DNA of 64,000 bases. Source: Pinus tabuliformis (lineage: Eukaryota; Streptophyta; Pinopsida; Pinales; Pinaceae). The position numbers and the translations under genes are program-made. The DNA lies in NCBI GenBank assembly GCA_031772625.1, contig CM062812.1, positions 734,301,714-734,365,713 on the forward strand. The letters are read 5' to 3'. The notes beneath the pieces were generated by a model that had not been told where the DNA came from, ran no database searches, and worked only from the letters and a program-made list of their open reading frames with translations. Position 1 is the first letter of the stretch. Each line of letters starts with the position of its first letter. This document shows, piece after piece, positions 52,255-62,900 of the stretch.

Positions 52255-54725
52255 CTTGTGCATACAGATGTATGGGGACCTACTCAGGTATCATCTCTCA
52301 GTTGCGCTCGTTATTATGTTACTTTTATTGATGATGCAACTAGAAAAAATTGGATTTATTGTATTAAGAATAAATCTGATGTATTTGATACTTTCAAGAA
52401 ATGGAAAGCTTTGGTTGAATTGAGACAGGGAAGAAATTGAAGTGTCTCAGATCAGAGAATGGAGGTGAATATTGCAGCAATGAGTTTGATAGGTACTGTT
52501 TAGAGCATGGAATTCGCAGAGAGAAGATAGTTCCAAGAACACCACAAGAAAATGGTGTGTCAGAAAGGATGAACAGAACAATCATGGAGCGTACAAAGTG
52601 CATGAGATTGTATGCAGGATTGCCTTTACGATTTTGGGCAGATGCTGTAGATACTGTTGTTTATCTAATAAACAGAGGGCCTTCAAGTTCCTTGGATGGT
52701 GGTGTTCCAGAGGAAGCATGGACAGGTAAAAAGGTAAACTACTCCTTTTTAAAGCCTTTTGGTTGTGAGGCCTTTGTCCATATTAATAAAGAAAGCAGAA
52801 CAAAGCTTGAGGCAAAATCAAAGAAATGTACCTTTATTAGATATGGTGTTAATGATTTCGCTTATATGATTATGAAAACCACAAAATCATTAGGAGCAGA
52901 GATGTAATATTCAATGAAAAGGTCTTATATAAGAATCAGTTGCAGGAAAAGAAATAGGAAAAAGAAAACAAGGAATACGCAGTTCTTGATGAGATCACTA
53001 AAAAAGTAAAGGTGCTTGAAAATAATAATAATCAACAACCACAACAACAACAACCACCACAATAGCAACAGACACCCCAAACACCTGAAAGTGGTGTTAG
53101 AAGATCTACCAGGATAAGTATACCCCCTAAATGATACTCTCCTTCATTATATTATTTATTGTTGACTGATTCTGGTGAACTCGAATGTTATGAAGAAGCA
53201 ATGCAGGTTGAAAGCAGGAAGAAGTGGGAGGTATTCGTGGAAGAAGAGATGGACTCCTTAATGCATAACCAGACTTGGGACTTAGTCAGGTTGCCTGTAG
53301 GAAAATATACATTGAAGAATAAATGGGTTTACAGGATAAAGGAAGAAGATGGAGGAAAACAAAGGTACAAAGCTAGACTTGTGGTGAAGGGGTTCGCATA
53401 GAAGAAAGGTATTGATTTTGATGAAATATTTTCTCCTATTGTTAAAATGACTTCAATCAGAACTATTTTAAGTCTAGTAATAGTTGAAGATTTGCATCTT
53501 GAGCAGTTAGATGTAAAGACAACCTTTCTCCATGGGGATTTGGAGGAAAAGATATATATGCAGCAGCCACAAAGATATGAGGTAAAAGGGAAGGAGAAAC
53601 TAGTGTGCAGGTTGAAGAAGAGCTTATATGGCTTAAAACAGGCTCCAAGGCAGTGGTATCTAAAATTTGATAAGTTTATGTCTGAACAAGGTTATACTAG
53701 ATGTCACTCTAATCATTGTGTTTATCTGAAAAAGCAAAATGATGGTAGATATATTATATTGTTATTGTATGTAGATGACATGCTTGTTGTAGGGTCTAAC
53801 ATGTAGGAAATAAATGTGCTTAAAAGAAAATTGGCAAATTGATTTGCAATGAAGGATTTGGGAGCTGCAAAACAAATCCTTGGTATGAGAATAACTAGAG
53901 ACAGGAAAAATCGCAAACTAACATTGTCTCAGAATGAGTACGTACAAAAGGTGTTGAAAAGATTTAATATGCACAATGCAAAACCAGTTAGTACATGTTT
54001 TGCTAGCCATTTTAAACTTAGTAAGGAAATGTGCCCAAATACCCAAGAAGACATGGATTATATGTCTAAAGTTCGATATGCATCAGCAGTTGGAAGCTTA
54101 ATGTATGCATGGTCTGCACAAGGCCTGATATTGCACATGTAGTGCGAGTTGTAAGCAGGTACATGAACAATCCAGGAAAGGAACATTGGATGGCAGTGAA
54201 ATGGATTCTCAGATATTTGAAAGGTACCACAAATCAAGCATTATGCTTTGGTGGTTCAAAAGTTTCTCTATAGGGATATGTTGATGCAGATATGGCAGGT
54301 GACAGAGATAACAGGAGGAGTACTACAGGATATGTATTTACTGTAGGTGGAACAACTGTCAATTAGGTTTCAAAAATCCAAAGTGTTGTTGCACTTTCAA
54401 CAACAGAAGCAGAGTATGTTGTTGCTACAGAGGCTAGTAAAGAAATGATTTGGTTATAAAGGTTTATGGGTGAATTGGGTAAGGAGCATGATATGGGCAC
54501 GTTATACAGTGATAGCCAAAGGGCCATTCATCTTGCAAAGAACTTAGCATTTCATTCTAGGACTAAACACATACAGCTCAAGTACCATTTCATACGATTA
54601 GTGTTGGAAGATGGATAGTTGAAGCTGGAAAAGATACACACTAGCTAAAATCCTGTAGATATGCTAACAAAAGTTGTAACCAGGGAGAAACTGAGAATAT
54701 GCTCAGTTTCAATTGGTCTTCAAGT
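52255..54725 (+). pseudogene. Copia copy 2: integrase, RT and RNase H region
   Basis: Integrase is at 52,258-52,910 (HTDVWGPTQVSS; SENGGEYCSNEFDRYC; TPQENGVSERMNRTI; INRGPSSSLDGGVPEEAW). A Gln-rich linker near 53,030 is followed by reverse transcriptase at 53,159-53,806 (LYGLKQAPRQWYLKFDKFM; LLLYVDDMLVVGSNM). The RT end at 53,849-54,140 (MKDLGAAKQILGMRITRDRK) and RNase H to about 54,720 complete the set. All modules are in Copia order. Broken roughly ten times. Confidence 0.85.
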
Positions 54726-54825
54726 ATGATGAAGAAGATGAGAAACAGCCAGGTCCAGAGAGGAGTCATTGCCCATCAAATGAAGCAGTGGTGGAGTTGC
54801 TATAATTAGTCTCGAAGTGGGAGAT

Positions 54826-55209
54826 TGTTGGGTGTGGAGCCTGATTATCTTCTATATTCAAAGGTATCACCACACTGGACCCCAGTTTGAAATGGGGCAG
54901 CAATGTTGGCCATAAAATATTCACTGTAGGGGGGGTCCAGGGGGGGGGGGGGGGGCGGCTGCGACCTGCCCCCCCCCCCCCCCCTAGCAGGGGGTTTCGG
55001 CGGCAGCTCCCCCAACGCTAAGAATAGATGTAAAATTGCCTTGTAAAAGTATAGTAATTTCTAGTCAATCTGGGCCATTCATTAGGTGGAGATCTGATGG
55101 TAGAAGTTATGTTTAATTTAGGGTTTTTTTCCCTAGAAAGCAACCCCTCACTATATATGAGGGAATGGTATTGCGTCTATGTAGATCTGTCATATATAAT
55201 TTACTAACA
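54826..55209 (+). repeat. LTR C of Copia pair, with long G and C runs
   Basis: Preceded by GAAGTGGGAGA; starts TGTTGGGTGTGGAGC and ends ACTAACA. The GC-rich segment carries runs of about 17 G (near 54,940-54,956) and about 17 C (near 54,968-54,984) around GCGGCTGCGACCTG, absent or much shorter in LTRs A and B. Confidence 0.9.
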
Positions 55210-55269
55210 AAAATGCATGGCAGCACTAGGCTGAATGTGCTCTCTGAAATATTGGTATAAAGGGCATTG

Positions 55270-55610
55270 GTTTAAGGATGACCACCAACACTGGAACGCT
55301 TAGTGCAGTTCACAGAACTCTTCCAAGTCTGGCATGAAGCTCAGGTCTTCTGCTAGAGGAAGTTCTCCTTATGTTTTGAAGAGGGAAACTTTAAATCATG
55401 AAAGGGAGGTCTCACCCCACATAAAAGGGAGAAACTCAACCTAAAAAGGGAAGTCTCAACCTGTGATGGTTTAAGGATAAGCAACAACTTTGGAATTCTT
55501 AATGCAATTCCTGGAACTCTTCCAAAAATGGCAAGAAGCTGAAGTCTTCTGCTAGAGGAAGTGTCCCCAATTCTTTGAAGAGGTGTCAAAAACTGAAGGC
55601 ATGCTCAGGG
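55270..55610. repeat. 199-bp direct repeat, two copies
   Basis: GTTTAAGGAT starts at 55,270 and 55,469. Both copies continue with GAACTCTTCCAA, TGGCA(T/A)GAAGCT and TCTTCTGCTAGAGGAAGT. The spacing is 199 bp, with clear divergence between copies. Confidence 0.75.
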
Positions 55611-55665
55611 GTATATTTGTCTCTGGCTACAACTCTAAATCTGGTGTGGCAGGTTGTGGCTCAGG

Positions 55666-56408
55666 CTCGCTTGATGTGGCTTTGAAGCTTGTAGATGACC
55701 ATCATTTCCCCCCCTGTTAGATACAAGGTGAGAAGATGAAGAAATATCAACTACAAGACTATTCAATACTCTAGAACTGTTTTTAACATATGACTGGAAT
55801 ATCTTCTTGGCTGTTGATGCCCATTGCCAAGAAGCGATCCATCCAAGGTGAATCTTTGTTCTTGTAGGAGGTTGTTTTTGAAGCACCTGGTTGAAGAATC
55901 ACTGGTTTTATGCTCACTTGATGTGGCTTTGAAGCTTGTAGATGACCATCATTTCCCCCCTGTTAGATACAAGGTGAGAAGATGAAGAAATATCAACTGC
56001 AAGACTATTCAATACTCTAGAACAATTTCTGACATATGACTGGAATATCTTCTTGGTTGTTGATGCCCATTGCCAAGAAGCGATCCATCCAAGATGAATC
56101 TTTGCTCTTGCAGGAGGTTTATTTTTGAAGCACCTATTTGAAGAATGATTGGTTTTATGCTCGCTTGATGTGGCTTTGAAGCTTGTAGATGACCGTCATT
56201 CCCCCACTATTAGATACAAGGTGAGAAGATGAAGAAATATCAACTGCAAGACTATTCAATACTCTAGAACAATTTTCTGACATATGACTGGAATATCTTC
56301 TTGGCTGTTGACGCCCATTGCCAAGAAGGGATCCATCCAAGATGAATCTTTGTTCTTGCAGGAGGTTTGTTTCTGAAGCACCTTTTTGAAGAATGACTGG
56401 TTTTATGA
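55666..56408. repeat. 247-bp tandem repeat, three copies
   Basis: Units start at 55,666, 55,913 and 56,160 with CTC(G/A)CTTGATGTGGCTTTG and end with GG(T)TTTATG. The period is exactly 247 bp at both steps and the copies are highly similar. On the minus strand each unit carries the peptide text RTKIHLGWI.SWQWASTAKK, which is the C-terminal part of the gag-like frame at 56,264-56,938. The array therefore grew by repeated duplication of the 3' end of that gene-like sequence. Confidence 0.9.
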
Positions 56409-56938
56409 TAGTGCTTACATGGATGAAGATCAAAACAGTAATGTTTCAAATGGCCAACTTGGTCACAGTGTTGGAATTTCATAATCTGTTGTTGTGGAAG
56501 GGGAGCAGAATCTGGAACAGATGGAGGTAAACTGTCATGAAGGAATCCAACACTCTGAAACTGGATGGGCTTTGAGTAGTCTAGAATATGAAAGGACATC
56601 TCCTTGTCATATCCAAGACCTGTTTTATGCTTGTTGTGGAAAAGCTCTTCCCAAGGTCTGATGATGGGCTTGGAAAGTTCAAACTGCACTTCTGCATCTG
56701 CATGTACAACTGTTGCTTCATTGGGTACTAAATCTGAATGAACTTCAATAATATCAACTTTTTGTTGATGGGTGTCTGTCTCAATGTTCTGAACAAAAAC
56801 GCATTTAGAATGATGTCTATTTTGATGTAGCTCTTCTTGCTGGAATCTAGATTCGAGCTGCAAAAAGTCAATTTTCTCATGTGCATTTTGCAGACAAATT
56901 TTATTATTAGAACATGTATTAGACCTAATTTTTACCAT
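56264..56938 (-). pseudogene. Gag-like zinc-knuckle frame, probable retroelement fragment
   Basis: A 224-codon frame on the minus strand. The N-terminal half is Gln/His-rich and acidic. A KTGLGYDKEMSF word is followed by DYSKPIQFQSVGFL, then a Cys/His-rich stretch HCDQVGHLKHYCFDLHPC and CKHYHKTSHSSKRC resembling paired CCHC knuckles. It ends in a Trp-containing tail that is repeated in the adjacent 247-bp array. The knuckles suggest a retroelement Gag C-terminus, but no LTR or pol is attached. I cannot name the family. Treated as a fossil fragment. Confidence 0.5.
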
Positions 56939-57357
56939 TCCATCAATAGTGGAATGAATTAGGATATTTAAAACTCTAATGTATCATCAATTCTAGCCAT
57001 TGTCTCACAAAGAAATGAAGGCTCAACAATCTTAATGGACATTGTAGCAAGGCTAGACAAACCGCAGCTATTGAAGATTTCAAAAATGAATACTAGTTGT
57101 TTGACAGGACTGAAATTCAATTGAAGGATACCCAGACCGCTCTACCGAACAATACATGAATGAGTCACGCGCATATCAATTTTCCTTCTTAAAAGGATCC
57201 CAAACTCATCCATACATTCAATGCCAATTGCAGTGTAGATCCTCACTCCACAAATTCCTCCCAGACTTTCAATGCCAATGGCAATGCAAAGAAACACATA
57301 AAAAATTGTGTAACATCAACAGGCTTCGAGAGGCAGCGGATAGTACCATGATTTTAG
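56939..57357. other. Unassigned DNA upstream of CCT5 fragment
   Basis: Contains an unrecognised 71-codon frame (57,156-57,371) with a twice-used Gln/Cys word (CQLQC, CQWQC). The last bases before the CCT5 match (CCATGATTTTAG) look like an intron 3' end, which would suggest a DNA-level copy of an exon, but this is weak. Confidence 0.4.
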
Positions 57358-57700
57358 GAATTGACACCTAAGAAGCTAGTGAAGGCTAGACTTGTGAGGG
57401 AGAAAGCATTTGGCACAACTAAGGATCGGATGTTATACATAGAACAATGTGCAAATTCAAGGGCAGTGACAGTTTTTATTCGTGGTGGAAACAAGATGAT
57501 GATAGAAGAGACAAAGCGAAGCCTTCATGATGCACTTTGTGTTGCTTGGAACTTGATTCATGATAGTTCAATCGTATATGGTGGTGGATCTGCAGAAATT
57601 TCATGTTCACATGTTGTACAAGCTACCGCTGACAAGATTTCTAGAGTGGAGTAGTATGCAGTTTGGGCATTTGCAGATGCTCTAGATGTGATGGCAGGAG
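57358..57700 (+). pseudogene. CCT5: CCT5 (TCP-1 epsilon) chaperonin gene fragment
   Basis: Text from ELTPKKL, then [66 protein letters not shown] and AFADALD matches subunit epsilon of the cytosolic CCT/TRiC chaperonin. CCT folds actin, tubulin and other proteins. The fragment covers roughly residues 330-440 of a protein of about 535, including the GGGxxE nucleotide-pocket region of the equatorial domain; the rest is missing. An in-frame TAG stands where Gln is expected (RVE-stop-YAV), and Ala-Trp replaces the usual Ala-Arg before NLI. It ends abruptly after ALD and runs into a 17-bp word also found after the EF1A fragment. It is a non-functional copy from another locus. Confidence 0.88.
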
Positions 57701-57717
57701 TCAAGCTATGGTGGCAC
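57701..57717 (+). repeat. 17-bp junction word, copy 1
   Basis: TCAAGCTATGGTGGCAC, identical to 58,292-58,308. It sits just after the CCT5-like text stops. Confidence 0.85.
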
Positions 57718-57948
57718 AAATCGATGCCCTGAATCGAATTGTAATTTAGTTTGACCAGCTACCACAGTGTGGATGAGCTCCTCGAATGCGAATTTGAAAC
57801 GAGAAACAACAATGGCTTTGATATCAATCTTTTGTCCTCTTCATCTTGTGTGAGTCTCTCTGCTCTCCATGCCGCTGCGAAGCTGTTCTGCGGTGCTTCT
57901 GATTCTCCAGACTCAGGCAACCATTTTTGTAAGAGAATTTAGTTCATC
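57718..57948 (+). other. Unidentified piece between CCT5 and EF1A fragments
   Basis: GC-richer and more exon-like in texture than the surroundings. A frame at 57,751-57,942 reads MTSYHSVDELLECEFETRNN, then a Ser/Ala-rich end. No family recognised. Part of it could be the untranslated leader of the adjoining EF1A copy, or a third captured gene piece. Confidence 0.4.
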
Positions 57949-58291
57949 ATGGGAAAGGAGAAAACCCATATCAACATTGTGGTTATTGGCCATGTCAACT
58001 CCGACAAGTCAACAACCACTGGGCATTTGATCTACAAGCTTGGAGGAATTGACAAGCGTGTGATTGAATGCTTTGAGAAAGAAGTTGCTGAGATGAACAA
58101 GAGGTCATTCAAGTATGCTTGGGTTCTTGACAAGCTCAAGGTTGAACGTGAACGTGGTATCACAATTGATATTGCACTATGGAAGTTTGAGACAACTAAA
58201 TACTACTGCACTGTGATTGATGCCCCTGGCCATCGTGATTTTATCAAGAACATGATTACTGGAACATCTCAAGCTGACTGTGTAGTTTTGA
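57949..58291 (+). pseudogene. EEF1A: Elongation factor 1-alpha, 5' fragment
   Basis: Begins with the natural ATG of EF1A ([16 protein letters not shown]), then [55 protein letters not shown] and [12 protein letters not shown]. This is the first 114 or so of about 447 residues. EF1A is the GTPase that delivers aminoacyl-tRNA to the ribosome. The copy keeps the DAPGHRDF (G3) motif but its P-loop reads GHVNSDKST instead of GHVDSGKST, so a key glycine is lost. The NKMD motif and both later domains are absent. After VLI it switches to the 17-bp junction word and about 19 unrelated codons before a stop at 58,350. It is non-functional. Confidence 0.92.
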
Positions 58292-58308
58292 TCAAGCTAT
58301 GGTGGCAC
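58292..58308 (+). repeat. 17-bp junction word, copy 2
   Basis: TCAAGCTATGGTGGCAC, identical to 57,701-57,717, starting at the point where EF1A similarity ends. Confidence 0.85.
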
Positions 58309-58540
58309 TCGCAAACCAAGTTTGAATCTCGCCTCTCTTCGACAGCTTAACACAGAGCCCTTTGAGTTCATGTTGAAGAAATCTCGCGGTTATGACACAA
58401 ATGGTGCAAATGGTATGCCCTGTACCTCATCCTCGTCCACTAGAAACATGAATATGAATCTTGGCATGAATCTCAATTCTGGCGTTAAATATCACTCGAG
58501 ACCAGAATTGAAAAGTAACGCACTATTACAGTTCTGACAA
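58309..58540 (+). other. Unidentified exon-like piece after EF1A fragment
   Basis: A frame at 58,322-58,537 reads [20 protein letters not shown], then a Ser/Asn/Met-rich tail (TRNMNMNLGMNLNS). I recognise no family. Its balanced base composition resembles coding DNA more than the surroundings, so it may be a further captured gene piece. Confidence 0.4.
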
Positions 58541-58933
58541 GGAGCATTTATGTGCACAATAGAGACAACAAATGTTAAAGAGACAAGAGCATTGAGGTCT
58601 TCTAAAACAACAACATGGAGATATGTAAAATACAACTAATGTAAAAACGAGACGTATGCACAAAATGACTATGGTGCAGGCAATAGCCAAAAGTGCCGAC
58701 AAACTTGTTGACTGGTGCTTGAATGTAGGTGGAAGGTTTGCTAGAATTTAAATGATCCCTAAAAACACAATCAAGCACCCAACATGCGAATATGATGGAC
58801 AAAGGGGCATTTTTGCTAGAAAAATAGTGTAGAATGGCAGAGACATAATTAAATGAAATGGCTTGGTGCATGTAAGTAGCAGACCTGATAAACAAAGGGA
58901 CATGCTATAAACCTGGTGTGGATGGACATCATG
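58541..58933. other. Unassigned DNA
   Basis: No coding domain, repeat end or RNA gene recognised up to the start of the Gypsy LTR. Confidence 0.45.
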
Positions 58934-59266
58934 TGTTGGGTCCCTATAATACTAGTGATTACCCCATTACTATTGTAGTTATACCCCTTATTTATATTGT
59001 TGTGCCCCTATTACCCCCATATTGTTATTTCTGTGCCCCATAGAATCCCTCTATTGTTATTTTTGTGGCTTTATATTATTATTGTTAGGTCGGCTGGATT
59101 ATATTGTGACTCCTTAGACTCCTATATATAGAAAGGAGGTTTTGTCATTTGAATCATCCAAGAATTGTTCATTTATGTAATGTAAAGGAGGTTGCCCCCT
59201 CGAAGAGGCTGAATTCTAAGGCGTTGATCTATCTTTTCTATCTTTTCTTGAGCTGGTTTCATAACA
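58934..59266 (+). repeat. 5' LTR of right-edge Ty3/Gypsy
   Basis: Starts TGTTGGGTCCCTATAATAC and ends TTTCATAACA, 333 bp, 2 bp before the primer binding site. The start could be 2 bp earlier (TGTGTTGGG). A TATA-like box CTATATATAG lies near 59,122-59,131. Confidence 0.85.
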
Positions 59267-59268
59267 TT

Positions 59269-59280
59269 TGGTATCAGAGC
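59269..59280 (+). promoter_or_regulatory. Primer binding site (initiator Met tRNA)
   Basis: TGGTATCAGAGC, an exact match to the plant initiator-Met motif, 2 bp after the LTR. Confidence 0.95.
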
Positions 59281-59944
59281 TTTGGATTCTAGGGTTTCGC
59301 TGCTCCAAACAGGTCATCGTGGCATTTTCGCTATAACTTTTTTCTGTGATGTTTCAGAAGTCGCAAAAAAAACCCATTTGAGAAGAAATCGCGTTGAACC
59401 TTGGGTCCAAATTTCAGAGCTTTTTGCGCGATATTTGCGGAGATATGATCTGAGGAAGTTGGTCTTTTTGCAGACTCCTGAATTACATTCAAAACAGGTG
59501 ACCTGGGGAAAATCGTCATAACTTTCTCTCTGGGAATCGGATTGAAATTTCGTAAGAAGGTACAGAAAGAGGACGGACTGTAGTTTCTTGTATATCTTTT
59601 TCAGAACCAAAGATCGAAAATTGTACACGTGGCACTTCATACAAGTTTGCTCTTCTGGAAAGGTCTATAATCAGGTCATCTTGGGAGATTGTGCATAACT
59701 CTTTCTTGGAGAATCCAATTTGGATCAGACTGGTGGCATTGGAAAGAGGACACAGAGAGCTACTACAGGTCACAAATTCAGAACTAGATGATTGAAAAGT
59801 ACAGAGATACATCAGAGGCAATATCGAGCTCCTACAAAGTGAAAAAAGGTGTGTAGATTTTTTTAAATTTTTGCTTAAGCTTGGTTTGAAAATTTATTTT
59901 GAAGGAATTCAAAGGGCATAGTAGAGCATTATTATCGGTAACTG
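59281..59944 (+). other. Leader of right-edge Ty3/Gypsy
   Basis: The untranslated region between primer binding site and Gag start. Short frames occur but none has a domain. Three loosely similar stretches around CAGGTCATC(G/T)TGG or CAGGTGACCTGGGGAAA followed by ATAACTTT(C/T)T recur near 59,310, 59,498 and 59,673. Confidence 0.6.
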
Positions 59945-62900
59945 ATGCCCCGAGGAAAGAAAATGCAAACACCTAGTAAGGAACCTGAAAGCTCTAGCAT
60001 GACTCATGAAGAAGAGGAAGAAATGCTACATGATATATCAAAATTACAAGAACAAGTGCAACAAATGTCACGCTCACAAAAGTTAACAGAAGCTAAGATA
60101 AATGGCGTGGAAGCTAAGATGAATGGCATGGAAGCTAAGATGGATAATTTGAAGATAGATTTGAACACAAATTTGAAGACAGGCATGGCAGATTTGAAGA
60201 CAGATTTGACAAATTTTCTACAAGAAATACTTACTAATGGTGAAAAGGTAGTAAAGGAAACTCATGATGAGAACAAAAGAAATGTTAATCATGATTCCAT
60301 AGACGCTAATGTTGGATCGAAGAATCACCATATTCCAAAAATCGATATGAGGAAGTTTGATGGCAAGGATCCCGCCACATGGATATTACAGATGGAGCAA
60401 TTCTTCGATCTCAATAATGTGCAAAACACACAAAAGGTACGTATGGCAACTTTATATTTGGAACCAAATCAGTTTGTATGGTATCAATGGCTTTGTTCTC
60501 GTAAACAATTTATCACTTGGGCAATTTTTACGGAAGAATTGATAGCACATTATGAGGATACAAAAAGCAACACTTTTTTTAGCCAATTGATAAGTCTCAA
60601 ACAAAAGGGTTCAATAATGGAGCACATTGAGGAGTTCCAAAAATTGAACATAAGGGTAAAAGATATTCCAGAGGAGCATAGGATTGATGTGTTCATAGGG
60701 TCTTTAAAGGATAATATCCAACATGATGTTCGCCTTTGGGAACCTGATTCATTAGAGAAGGCATTCAGGTTAGCAAGAAAAATGGAAAGCAAAATTATGG
60801 CAACTAGGAAGCATACCACTCACAACTATAAAGACGGAAGTGTTGTTGCCCCTAGTCTTCCACAACCTACAAGGTTGACACCACAACAATTGGAAGAAAA
60901 AAGAGCAAAAGGGCTTTGTTACAGTTGTGATAGCAAATACACAAAAGGTCATAAGTGTGCTGAGAAGAAATTATTCTACATAGATTGTGAAGAGGAAGAA
61001 GAAAAGGAGCAAGAAAGGTCAAAAGAAGAGGATATACTCCAGGAACAAAGCCTAGATGAAGAACAAATAAATCCGACCATATCTTGTAATGCATTGGCGG
61101 GAATTACCACTCCTCAAACCATCAAGATAGAAGGACAAATCAAGAAGAAAAAGGTAATAGTGTTGATTGATTCAGGAAGCACCCACAATTTTATTCATTG
61201 TAGGGTAGCAAAAGAATTGAATTGCTTCCTATATCCAGCACCAGAGTGTCAAGTGATGATTGCAAATGGAGGAACAATAAATTGCTCTGGAAAGTGCCAT
61301 AATATCAAGCTATCCATGGGAGAATATGTATTGACTAGCCCAATGCTTTCCATTCCAATGGGAGGTGCTGATGTTGTACTAGGAGTCCAATGGCTACAAT
61401 CCTTGGGTACAATAGCTTTTAATTTTCAAGAACTTTTCATCAAATTTTCTACGGAAGGAAAGGAAGTTGAATTAAGGGGTATTGCAGGGAAACCAGGAAA
61501 GATAATCAGCTCTAATGGCATGACAAAGCTTCTAAAAAAGGAGCAAAGAGGTGTAATTGCACAATTATGTTCGCTAGATGTTTCCACATTGGAATCATCT
61601 ATTTCTCCAGATCTCCAAAAAGTCCTGGACAATCATTCCAAGGTATTTGAGACTCCCAAAGGTCTCCCACCTATGCGTGATCATGATCATGCTATTCATC
61701 TGATTCCAGGAAGTGTTCCTCCAAACATCAGGCCGTACAGATATCCCTATGTCCAAAAAAGTGAAATTGAACGTATGGTTGCAGAAATGCTAGAGGCTGG
61801 TATAATTCAACCGAGTCAAAGTTCTTTCTCAGCTCCAGTAGTATTGGTGCACAAGAAGGATGGATCATGGCGCATGTGTCCGGATTATAGGGAGCTCAAC
61901 AAGCTCACTATTAAAGATAAGTTCCCCATTCCTGTCATTGATGAATTACTGGATGAATTGCATGGATCAATTTACTTCACCAAGTTGGATCTTCGTTCGG
62001 GATATCATCAAATCAGAATGAAGATTGAAGACATTCCGAAAACGGCATTTAGAACTCATGAGGGTCATTATGAATTTTTGGTCATGCCTTTTGGCCTTAC
62101 CAATGCACCTTCAACATTTCAAGGTTTGATGAATTCAATTTTCAAACCATTCCTTAGAAAATTTGTGTTAGTATTTTTTGATGATATACTAATCTACAGC
62201 AAGTCTTGGAAGGATCATGTTGAACATGTTGACAGGGTGCTACAACTATTGGAGGAGAAACAATTATATGCAAAAAGATCCAAATGTTTCTTTGGAGTCC
62301 AGGAGGTGGAATATTTGGGTCATATTGTATCTCATGAAGGAGTTAAGGTAGACCCTAGCAAAATTAAAGCCATTAAGGAATGGAAAATCCCCACATCCAT
62401 AAAGCATCTGCGAGGATTTCTTGGGTTGACAGGGTATTATCGCAAGTTTGTTAAGAATTATGGGAGAATAGCAGCACCTCTAACAACATTATTGAAGAAA
62501 GATTCATTTTCATGGACTCCGGAAGCAACAAAGGCCTTTGAACATCTTAAAGAGGCAATGTGCCAAGCACCGGTCTTAGCTACACCGGACTTCACAAAAA
62601 CCTTTATTGTGGAATGTGATGCTTCAGGAAATGGAATTGGTGCTGTTCTAATGCAAGATGAAAGACCCATTGCTTTTGAAAGTCGTCCAATCAAGGGAAA
62701 GTTTTTAAGCAAAGCTATTTATGAGAAGGAAATGTTGGCAATACTCCATGCACTTAAGAAATGGCGACCCTACCTAATGGGAAGACACTTCAAGGTAAAA
62801 ACGGATCATGATAGCCTTAAATACTTTTTAGAACAAAGATTATCCTCTGAAGAGCAACAAAAGTGGGTCACAAAGATGTTGGGTTATGACTTTGAAATCA

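Larger units (their letters stand above)
45398..55209 (+). mobile_element. Tandem pair of Tnt1/Tork-like Copia elements sharing an LTR
   Basis: Layout is LTR A (45,398-45,772), body 1, LTR B (50,414-50,784), body 2, LTR C (54,826-55,209), all in the same orientation. Bodies 1 and 2 are very similar along their length. The central LTR serves as 3' LTR of the first and 5' LTR of the second, which is the product expected from unequal recombination between LTRs of related copies, or from replication of a partly recombined element. The outer 5-bp flanks (TTAAT left, AAAAT right) do not match. Both bodies are broken, each roughly ten times or more. Confidence 0.9.

Noticed and set aside
45393-55214. 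Target duplication around the tandem Copia pair
   Set aside because: The flanks TTAAT and AAAAT do not match.
55353-55886. Minus-strand frames of 78-83 codons
   Set aside because: They overlap the 199-bp and 247-bp repeats; the second only repeats the tail of the gag-like frame.
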